DNA from: an uncultured Patescibacteria group bacterium
GTDB taxonomy: Bacteria > Patescibacteriota > Microgenomatia > UBA1406 > GWC2-37-13
NCBI GenBank assembly: GCA_938010745.1
Contig: CALLVF010000036.1
Coordinates: 1 to 10,298 of the forward strand
DNA: 10,298 bases
Reading direction: 5' to 3'
This document shows, one piece after another, positions 1 to 6,687 of this stretch (within the stretch, counting starts at the first letter, position 1; every line of letters starts with the position of its first letter). Position numbers and translations under genes: made by a program. The notes beneath the pieces were generated by a model. The model was given only the letters and a program-made list of their open reading frames with translations, ran no database searches and had not been told where the DNA came from.

Positions 1-1
1 G

Positions 2-586
2 GTAAAAATAGATGGTAAAGATGAAGTAATAAGATTAATTGGTATTAACACTCCAGAGACAGTTGACCCAAGACGGTCGGTTGAATGTTTTGGTAGGGAG
101 GCTTCAGATAAAGCAAAAGAAATCTTAACAGGCAAAAAAGTCTTTCTTGAAGCTGACCCAACTCAAGCTGATAGAGATAAATATGGCAGAATTTTGCGAT
201 ATGTATTTTTGGAAGATGGGACAAATTTTAATAAACTGATGATTATGGAAGGTTTTGCATTTGAATACACCTACTATATCCCTTACAAATACCAAAGCGA
301 GTTTAAAGAAGCAGAGAAAAAAGCAAGAGAGGCAAAAAAAGGCTTATGGGCTGATGATGCTTGTATATTGGCCACTCCAACATCACAAACAAACTCCACT
401 ACTTTCAACCAAGTAAAAACAAATCAATGTCAATACCCTTGCAATGGCCCCGATAGAGACTGCTCTGATTTTCAAACCCAAAAGCAAGCGCAAGATTTTT
501 TCAACTGCTGCGGTTTCTCCCCCACTTATGATCCGATGAATTTAGATAAAGATAAAGATGGAAAGGCATGTGAATTGTTGCCGTAA
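2..586 (+). CDS. Staphylococcal-nuclease-like (SNase) protein with C-terminal Excalibur motif, 5' truncated
   Basis: The reading frame is open from the window edge, so the gene starts upstream; the first internal ATG (194) lies inside the SNase fold and is not the true start. Family role: Ca2+-dependent phosphodiester cleavage of DNA or RNA, usually by secreted or surface proteins. Seen: an IRLIGINTPE segment matching the SNase active-site strand (Arg and Glu equivalents of R35 and E43) and DKYGRILRYV matching the R87 region. The Asp normally found in the 'DTPE' motif is Asn here, which may weaken calcium binding. The SNase domain ends near GLWAD, followed by a Ser/Thr/Gln/Asn-rich linker. 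The tail is Cys-rich and ends in DKDKDGKACE, the Excalibur D-x-D-x-D-G-x-x-C-E signature. The signal peptide, if any, is outside the window. It is followed 40 bp later by mod on the same strand, with no visible terminator. Confidence 0.9.
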   Translation, partial: VKIDGKDEVIRLIGINTPETVDPRRSVECFGREASDKAKEILTGKKVFLEADPTQADRDKYGRILRYVFLEDGTNFNKLMIMEGFAFEYTYYIPYKYQSEFKEAEKKAREAKKGLWADDACILATPTSQTNSTTFNQVKTNQCQYPCNGPDRDCSDFQTQKQAQDFFNCCGFSPTYDPMNLDKDKDGKACELLP

Positions 587-611
587 GAAAGGAATAAAGA
601 AGAGAAAAAAA

Positions 612-620
612 TGATATAAT
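612..620 (+). promoter_or_regulatory. Extended -10 promoter for mod, predicted leaderless transcript
   Basis: The sequence TGATATAAT is a perfect extended -10 (TGn plus TATAAT at 615-620). Six bases separate it from the mod ATG at 627, so the usual transcription start would be the A of the ATG itself. No Shine-Dalgarno sequence lies before the ATG and no good -35 sits at the normal spacing, consistent with a leaderless mRNA driven by an extended -10. Confidence 0.6.
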
Positions 621-626
621 AAAAAA

Positions 627-2564
627 ATGAATAATTTAATAAAAATTCTGGAATTACTTCTTAAAAAAGATAAAAGATTTTTTAGCGATAAAGGTGATCT
701 TTTGAAAAACAAAATTCTTGAATTAGCATTAAAACTTGATAAAGATTTAATTAAGCTTCTTTTATCCGATAAAAAAATAAAAGAAACTTTTTTTATTAAT
801 GTAGATGGTGTTTTAATTTTTGATAAAGATAAATTTATAAAATTTATCTCCAATAAACAATTTTTGCCGGATAGTTATACTGCATTTAAGAATAAAATTG
901 GTTTAACAGAAGGCGATGAATTTATAAGCGAGAAAAAAGAGGTTGTGCTTTCTTGGCCCTATAAAGATTGTGTATTAGAAGGTGGAATGACAAAAGAGGA
1001 CCAAAAACGGGATGAAATTTTCTGGAATGAAACATTAGCCCCAGATGAAATCACTCGACTTTTAGACCCAAAGGTTTTTACTAACGCAAAAAGAATTGAT
1101 AAGAATGGCGAGCATAAATTTGATGGTTTTAGAGTAGACGAAAAAGGAGACATTAAAGATAATTTAATAATTAAAGGCAACAATCTTTTAGTTCTTCACT
1201 CTCTGAAAAAAAGATTTGCTGGGAAGGTGAAATTGATTTATATTGACCCGCCGTATAATACAGGAGGAAGCTTAGAGACATTTACATACAATAATTCATT
1301 TAATCATTCTACTTGGATGACATTTATGAAAAATAGATTGGAGGTTGCAAAAGATCTTTTAAAAGAAGAAGGATTTATAGTAATCGCTATCGATCATAAT
1401 GAGTTATTTTATTTAGGGGCTTTAACAGATGAGATATTCGGTAGAGATAATAGATTGGGCGTTGTTTGTGTTTTGGTGAATCCACGAGGAAGACAATTTA
1501 CTAAATTCTTCTCAGTAACTATAGACTTCATGTTGGTTTACGCTAAAAATAAGAAACACGCAAATTTTAATAAAGTAGTCATAAATACTGAGAAAAAACA
1601 AACATTTAATCTTGAAGATGAAAAGGGGAAGTATAGATTGGAAAATTTCATACGATTGGCCAATATAGAAGAAAAATTAAGGCATGATAGAGAAAAATAT
1701 TTTTACCCTATTTATGTTAGCCCGGATTTAAAAGAAATTAGTTTGGAAATTAAGAATAACTATATAAAAGTTCTGCCAATAGTTAGCGGTAAAGAAAAAT
1801 GCTGGCAGCTTAAAAAAGATACATTTGCGAAAAATTTAGCAGAGAAAAGAGATGAATACGTTGCGTTAAAAGATGAAAAGGGGCAGATTCAAATCTATAA
1901 GAAATATAGAGAACAACAAATGTTAGTTACTCATTGGTTTGATAAAAGATATAATGCAACTTTTTATGGAACACGATTATTAGAGAAAATCTTAGGAAAA
2001 AAATCACAAGTAAGTTTTCCAAAGTCTCTTTATACCATTGTAGATGTGTTGAAAATCATGATAAAAGAGGACGATATTATTTTAGATTTTTTTGCTGGCT
2101 CCGGAACTACTGGTCATGCCACCTTGGAACTTAATAAAGAAGATGGTGGAAATAGAAAATTTATTTTAGTAGAACAGCTTGATGAGCATATAGCAGTTTG
2201 TAAAGAAAGAATACAAAAAGTTCTACAAAAAGAAAACATTAAAGATGATTTTGTCTATTTAGAACTTATGAAATGGAATGAAAATTTTGTTGATGAAATA
2301 AGGAAAGCAAAAACAAAAGAGGAGCTAAAGAAATTATGGGAGAAAATGAAAGAAAAAGCTTTTTTAAGTTATAAGGTCGATATTAAAACAATTGATGAAC
2401 ACGCTAAAGATTTTGATGAATTATCAATTGAGGACCAAAAAAGATTCTTGTATGAGTGTTTAGACAAAAACCATCTTTATGTCAATTACAGCGAAATTGA
2501 TGATGAGGAGTATGGAGTGAGTGAGGAGGATAAGAAGTTAAATAGGGAGTTTTATGAATCGTGA
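627..2564 (+). CDS. mod: Type III restriction-modification methyltransferase subunit (Mod)
   Basis: DNA N6-adenine methyltransferase that recognises the target site and transfers methyl from S-adenosylmethionine, giving S-adenosylhomocysteine. In type III systems it also forms the complex with Res needed for cutting. Motif order is that of beta-class enzymes: catalytic DPPYNTGG at residues 207-214, a variable target-recognition stretch at about 270-460, then the SAM-binding FAGSGTTGHA at 489-498. The Lys-rich N-terminal 100 residues and the length of 645 are normal for type III Mod. The ATG at 627 is chosen because it sits at the predicted transcription start and the frame opens there. It ends in TGA overlapping the next gene by 11 bp, indicating one operon with the HEPN-like gene and res. 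No lesion is visible, so it may act as a solitary methylase given the damaged res. Recognition site cannot be read from sequence. Confidence 0.95.
   Translation: MNNLIKILELLLKKDKRFFSDKGDLLKNKILELALKLDKDLIKLLLSDKKIKETFFINVDGVLIFDKDKFIKFISNKQFLPDSYTAFKNKIGLTEGDEFISEKKEVVLSWPYKDCVLEGGMTKEDQKRDEIFWNETLAPDEITRLLDPKVFTNAKRIDKNGEHKFDGFRVDEKGDIKDNLIIKGNNLLVLHSLKKRFAGKVKLIYIDPPYNTGGSLETFTYNNSFNHSTWMTFMKNRLEVAKDLLKEEGFIVIAIDHNELFYLGALTDEIFGRDNRLGVVCVLVNPRGRQFTKFFSVTIDFMLVYAKNKKHANFNKVVINTEKKQTFNLEDEKGKYRLENFIRLANIEEKLRHDREKYFYPIYVSPDLKEISLEIKNNYIKVLPIVSGKEKCWQLKKDTFAKNLAEKRDEYVALKDEKGQIQIYKKYREQQMLVTHWFDKRYNATFYGTRLLEKILGKKSQVSFPKSLYTIVDVLKIMIKEDDIILDFFAGSGTTGHATLELNKEDGGNRKFILVEQLDEHIAVCKERIQKVLQKENIKDDFVYLELMKWNENFVDEIRKAKTKEELKKLWEKMKEKAFLSYKVDIKTIDEHAKDFDELSIEDQKRFLYECLDKNHLYVNYSEIDDEEYGVSEEDKKLNREFYES
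2544..2549 (+). promoter_or_regulatory. Ribosome binding site of the HEPN-like gene, inside mod
   Basis: AGGGAG lies four bases before the ATG at 2554, within the last codons of mod. It supports this start and suggests translational coupling to mod. It is one of the few Shine-Dalgarno-like sequences in the window. Confidence 0.5.
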
Positions 2565-3221
2565 TATTAAAAAATTAATAGATTCGACAACAATTATTCA
2601 AGTTTATGATAATGTGAATTGTAAAACAATCTTTGGAGACGAATCCTATGTTAGTAGATTTGAAAAAAATCAAGGGCAACAAGTTAACTTGAGTGATTTT
2701 GAAGATAATTGGGATAATAAATGGAAATCATTGGTAGTAATTGGAATAAGGAAAGACAAAATTATCGTTTTCTATACGACTCTTTTAGGCTTTTCTATTT
2801 TAGTTTTGAACAATTGAGACTTAATAAAGTGGCTTGTATTAATGAATTTTTTAAAGACATGTTTAAAACATTACATTTTAATGAATTGGCAGGAGTTAAT
2901 TTATACGGAATGTATTATCATGGCAAAAGGTGTATTGATTTATTGAAAGAATTAAAACTCATCGATGAAAACCATAATAATTGGGATTTTTTGAAAAAAT
3001 TTAAAGAAACTAGAAATAAATTAATTGAACATAACCATAATCCCTATAACCTAAACCTTCAAATAGATCCGTCAATATGGAGCTTAGTTGCTACAGATTC
3101 ACTTTTAGAAATTAATATTCATAAGCTTGATAATGAAAAAGCATTTGATGCTTACGTTGATTATTATGAAGATTATTATCAATTAGAAAAAATCATAACT
3201 AATATTATAAAGACTTTTTAA
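2554..3221 (+). pseudogene. Frameshifted small gene with HEPN-like R-x5-H motif, between mod and res
   Basis: Two overlapping frames together look like one protein of about 220 residues. Frame one starts at ATG 2554 and reads convincingly until about 2730 (…NWDNKWKS). After that, coding character moves to the frame ending at TAA 3219-3221. The ATG at 2721 is preceded directly by TAA (2718-2720) and is unlikely to be the real start. The change equals one missing base around 2721-2750. The second part is predicted helical, Tyr/Phe-rich, and carries ETRNKLIEHN: Arg (codon 3012), Asn, then His (codon 3030), i.e. R-N-x4-H. This matches the R-x4-6-H catalytic signature of HEPN RNases and toxins. 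That assignment rests on one motif and is inference. Position between mod and res, overlapping mod and 3 bp before the res start, suggests an operonic accessory such as a back-up toxin. It could instead be an unrelated helical protein. Confidence 0.6.
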
Positions 3222-3224
3222 TTT

Positions 3225-5843
3225 ATGCTCTACGAAACTTTTAATTCATTAAAAGAAGCGCACGGAGAAGATTATTTTAAATCACGAGTTGATCCAGAAA
3301 TAATCCAAAATCTTAATCCAAAGTTTTAACTGCGGGAATATCAGAAAGAAGCTTTGGGTAGGTTTGATTTTTATTTTGCTGAATATCAAAAACGAAAATT
3401 TCCAACATATCTTCTTTTTCATATGGCAACCGGAAGCGGGAAAACACTAATAATGGCAGCAAATATTTTGTATTTATATAAACTTGGTTATCGCAACTTT
3501 ATCTTTTTTGTAAATAGCGTAAATATCATTGAAAAAACAAGGGATAACTTCTTAAATCCTTTATCAGAAAAATATTTTTTTGCTCCCAAAATTAAGTTTG
3601 GAGATAAAGAAGTTTTTATTAAAGAAGTTCAAAATTTTGAGGGAGTAAATACTGACGATATAAATATTATTTTCACTACCATTCAGGGATTACATATTAG
3701 AATGACTCAACCAAAAGAAAATGCTTTAACAGAAGAAGATTTTGAAGGAAAAGATATTGTTTTAATTTCCGATGAAGCGCATCATTTACAGACAATTACT
3801 AAAAACAACAAAACCGAAATTGAACTTGAGAAAAGTTGGGAATATACAGTATTAAAAAGAATTTTTGAAAAAAACTTTAAAAATATTTTATTAGAATTTA
3901 CGGCAACTATTGATTTAGGAAATGAAAATATAAGAAGAAAATATGAAGACAAAATTATTTTTCAATATGATTTAAAGCAGTTTCGCTTGGATAAATATTC
4001 AAAAGAAATAGAAGTTTTGCAAGCTGATTTAGAGCCAATTGACAGAGCTTTGCAGGCAGTTATTTTAAGTCAATATAAAAGGAAAATTGCCGAAAAACAT
4101 AAGATACATCTAAAGCCAGTAATGCTTTTTAAATCAAAAAGTATAAAAGAATCTAAAGAAAATTATGATAGTTTTTTAGTAAAAATAAAAAAACTAAAAC
4201 CAAGTGATTTAGAAGAAATATATTCTCGAGCTAAAGGAACAGATTTAGAAAAAGCTTTTAATTATTTTAAAAACGAAGGTATAACTTATGAAAATTTAAT
4301 TAAAGAATTACAAGAAGATTTTTCTGAAGAAAAAGTTATGCTTTTAGATTCTGAGAATATTGATGAGGAAAAGCAATTAAAGCTAAATTCTTTAGAGAGT
4401 AAAAATAACGAAATTAGAGCAATTTTTGCGGTGAATATGTTAAATGAAGGTTGGGATGTATTAAATCTTTTTGATATTGTTCGACTTTATGATACTCGTG
4501 ATGGGAAGTGGGTTCGCGGGAAATATAAACCGGGAAATACAACAATAGGAGAATGTCAGCTTATTGGTAGAGGGGCAAGATATTTTCCATTTCAATTAGA
4601 TGAAACACAAGATAAGTATAAGAGAAAATTCGACGAAGATTTTGATAATGAACTGAGACTGATAGAAACATTGCATTATCACAGCGCCCATAATCCTAAG
4701 TACATTGAGGAAATAAAAAGCGCTCTTACGGAGATGGGAATTTTACCAGAAAAATATATTCAAAGAGAACTAATTTTTAAAGATTCAGTAAAAGAAAGGT
4801 GGAAAGATGATTATATTTTAATTAATGAACGAGTACCGAACAAACGGGCAGATATTAAAAGCTTTAGGGATGCAAAGATAAAGAGTGATTATAGTTATCA
4901 ATTTGGTACTGGCGAAATTAGAGAAGAAGCAATTTTAGATGAATCAAGTAAGATAAAAAAATCAGAGAATATTAGATACAAAAAGACAAGATACAAAATT
5001 TCCGAATTTGGAGAAAATATAATAAGAGGCGCCCTAGATAACTTTGAATTTTATAAATTTGAAACATTGAAGAAATATTTTCCTCACATAAAATCTATAA
5101 AAGAGTTTATCTCCTCCTCATTTTATTTAGGCGACGTTCAAATAGAAATCTCAGGCCCTGAAGATAAATTAGAAAAACTAACTCCTCAAGATAAATTAAG
5201 AATTGTTTTATCGGTTGTTAAGGAAATATCAGAGCAAGCAAAGGTAAACACTTCTGAATTCCAGGGGTCTACTAAATTTACTCCAAAATTATTATGGAAG
5301 ATTTTTAAAAATAAAAAAATAAAAATAGATAAAGACGAGATAGAAAGAAAAGAACTATTAGAAATTAAAATGGAAGACACTGATTGGTTTGGTCAAAAAT
5401 ATAAAAGCGAAGATGGCAAATTAGCTTTTTATTATGGAACAAGTGAAGAACAAAGTTTTATTGATTTTATTAGTGGGTTTATCGAAAGATTAAAAACAAA
5501 ATATTCAGATATTGCCCTGCTTCGAAATGAAAAATTTTTTCAAGTTTTTGATTTTGACGAAGGGAGAGCTTTTGAACCAGATTTTGTTTTGCTTTTGAAA
5601 GAAAAAAATCATAAAATTACTATTTACCAAATTTTTATTGAACCAAAAGGAGAAATTTATACTAAAGTTGAAATGTGGAAACAAAAATTTTTAACTGAAT
5701 TAGAAAGCAAAGCTGAAATAAAAAGAAACCTACTTATAGAAATGGAGAATAAAGATTTTAAATTGATAGGGTTGCCATTTTATAATGAACAATTAAAAAA
5801 AGAATTTGAAGAAGTTTTAATAAATAAATTTGGTTTAGAATAA
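3225..5843 (+). pseudogene. res: Type III restriction subunit (Res), interrupted by in-frame TAA at codon 35
   Basis: ATP-dependent helicase/translocase and endonuclease partner of Mod. From ATG 3225 the frame reads a normal Res N-terminus (…RVDPEIIQNLNPKF), then TAA at 3327-3329, then LREYQKEALGRF, the usual Q-motif. The family normally has an acidic residue before LR, so GAA to TAA (one base) explains it. Numbering from 3225: Walker A MATGSGKT at 67-74, DEAH at 183-186, TAT at 226-228, NMLNEGWD near 404-411, QLIGRGARY at 445-453. C-terminal nuclease PD-(20)-ExK: PD at 785-786, E806 and K808. All are intact, and the 871 sense codons match the family. After the TAA the only early restart is TTG 3354, which lacks a ribosome site and loses the Q-motif. 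The ATG has no Shine-Dalgarno. Restriction is probably off unless the stop is an error or is read through. Confidence 0.88.
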
Positions 5844-5877
5844 TTTTATAAAATTTTATTCTAAAATCTCTTTTTTT
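5836..5877 (+). terminator. Probable intrinsic terminator after res
   Basis: TAGAATAA (5836-5843) pairs perfectly with TTATTCTA (5856-5863) around a 12-base loop that is itself partly self-complementary. A run of seven T follows at 5871-5877. The stem includes the res stop codon. The AT-rich stem and the seven-base gap before the T run make it imperfect, but position at the operon end supports it. Confidence 0.45.
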
Positions 5878-5954
5878 ATCAATAAAATAGAAAGTCACGT
5901 ATTTTAAAATTATGAATAAATGGATTTTTATAAATATAAAATAATTCTTAATTT

Positions 5955-5978
5955 TTTTTGATTTAAAAACATCAAAAA
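5955..5978. repeat. Short 8-bp inverted repeat (hairpin)
   Basis: TTTTTGAT (5955-5962) and ATCAAAAA (5971-5978) are perfectly complementary with an 8-base loop. It lies in AT-rich non-coding sequence between res and the small ORF. It could be a weak terminator on either strand, or chance in such AT-rich DNA. Confidence 0.3.
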
Positions 5979-6076
5979 CCAAGATATTTCACTTAAAAAT
6001 TGTTAAAGAAATAATTTAATTTAAAAAACTGTTTTTGAGAGAGCGGTTTGATAATAAAGGTTTTTTTGTTATAGTT

Positions 6077-6082
6077 TATAAT
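6077..6082 (+). promoter_or_regulatory. -10 box (TATAAT) abutting a GTG start
   Basis: Perfect TATAAT. The expected transcription start, seven bases after its last T, is 6089, one base before the GTG at 6090. No -35 lies at 16-18 bp (the nearest TTGATA, 6048-6053, is 23 bp away) and there is no Shine-Dalgarno. The arrangement resembles the mod promoter. Confidence 0.45.
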
Positions 6083-6089
6083 ATATACT

Positions 6090-6248
6090 GTGAGCGCTGA
6101 AAGAGCTTATAAATTAGCTGAAAATAGCGCAATTCCCATTACTTTATATCAAGCTAAAGAAGTAGTTGGTAAAATTAGTAAGAATTGAGGTGGAAAGGAG
6201 GGTTTAAAGCTTGATAGAGGAGTATTGGAGGAGTTGATGAGAATATAG
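6090..6248 (+). pseudogene. Small ORF of unknown function with an in-frame TGA
   Basis: From GTG 6090 the frame reads 32 residues (starting MSAERAYKLAENSAIPITLY) to TGA 6186-6188. It then continues with protein-like sequence (GGKEGLKLDRGVLEELMRI) to TAG 6246-6248. Composition and codons on both sides of the TGA look coding, so an original gene of about 52 residues with TGG to TGA (Trp to stop) is the simplest reading. The product would be small, mixed-charge and largely helical, with no membrane segment. I do not recognise the family; size and helical character would suit a DNA-binding or antitoxin-like protein, but no diagnostic motif supports that. It stands alone, with its own leaderless-style promoter, terminator-like signals upstream, and an inverted-repeat element 50 bp downstream. 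It may also be a 32-residue peptide as it stands, or chance. Confidence 0.4.
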
Positions 6249-6298
6249 ATTCTTCTTAGAAAATCGATTTATCTTTTTTTATGTCTTTTTAAATATTC

Positions 6299-6445
6299 AA
6301 ACAAAAATTGATGTCTATGGGTATTTTTATAAAAAATTTTTAATGGTTAACATAAATTATTATAACGATAAATGGTTTTTAATCTGAAATAATATTTATC
6401 TCTATGCTTATTTATATGTTAGAATATAAACATCAATTTTTGTTT
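6299..6445. repeat. 147-bp segment bounded by a perfect 16-bp inverted repeat (MITE-like or large hairpin)
   Basis: AAACAAAAATTGATGT (6299-6314) and ACATCAATTTTTGTTT (6430-6445) are exact reverse complements. Further pairing lies outside: AAAT 6291-6294 with ATTT 6450-6453, and ATGTC 6281-6285 with GACAT 6455-6459. Inside, GATAAAT (6367-6373) pairs with ATTTATC (6394-6400). The segment encodes no ORF of note. It could be a non-autonomous transposon remnant, a structured transcript or a folded terminator-like region. No clear target-site duplication flanks the 16-mers. The 16-bp match exceeds what AT-richness easily gives by chance at this distance. Confidence 0.55.
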
Positions 6446-6548
6446 TTTAATTTGGACATTAAATAAATAACAAGAGTTAAGGAGCAAATTAATAATTTAG
6501 CTTTTATCTTGAAAAATTAAGCTACATCCTAAATAGTTAACCTTTTTA

Positions 6549-6669
6549 TCATGATTTCGACTAAGTGTGAGTTTGAGGATGGATGAGAAAAATTAAAACA
6601 GTCATGATTCTGTCCAAGCTCACCATGACAATATCCCATCTAAAAGATAGAGTGTGTAAGCATGGTTAA
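6549..6669 (+). other. GC-richer patch with nested complementary segments, candidate structured RNA or element remnant
   Basis: Bases 6561-6660 contain 37 G+C, against 18 in 6361-6460, so this patch stands out. GTGAGTTTG (6567-6575) can pair with CAAGCTCAC (6615-6623) with one G-U. ACAG (6598-6601) pairs with CTGT (6610-6613) inside that loop. CCATG (6623-6627) pairs with CATGG (6661-6665), enclosing ATCT-AAA-AGAT (6638-6648). It ends 19 bp before the ATG of the Nudix fusion gene, a position suited to a 5' leader element. I cannot match it to a known riboswitch. A 28-codon ORF (ATG 6583 to TAA 6667-6669) and an open minus-strand frame also cross it, so a small protein or an insertion-sequence fragment are alternatives. 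Confidence 0.35.
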
Positions 6670-6687
6670 ATAAATTAAAAAATAAAT

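Noticed and set aside
542..853. Minus-strand open frames inside the R-M genes (for example 542-853, 959-1183, 5186-5380, 5758-5982).
   Set aside because: They are antisense to well-supported coding sequence or AT-rich spacer, with Leu/Ile/Phe/Ser-rich translations typical of shadows of Lys/Asn-rich genes.
2721..3221. A separate complete gene starting at ATG 2721.
   Set aside because: A TAA lies directly before the ATG, there is no ribosome site, and the first residues lack coding quality; a single frameshift from the 2554 gene explains both frames better.
6186..6188. TGA read as an amino acid (Gly as in Gracilibacteria/SR1, or Trp as in mycoplasmas), because the small ORF continues past it.
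   Set aside because: The long genes (mod, res, the Nudix fusion) use only GGN for Gly and TGG for Trp and have no in-frame TGA over more than 2000 codons; mod ends with TGA. Recoding would leave many in-frame TGA codons.
6620..6669. Resemblance of the end of the patch (GATAGAGTGTGTAAGCATGG) to the 3' region of 23S rRNA.
   Set aside because: Only scattered bases match, helices do not align, and there is no adjoining rRNA sequence.
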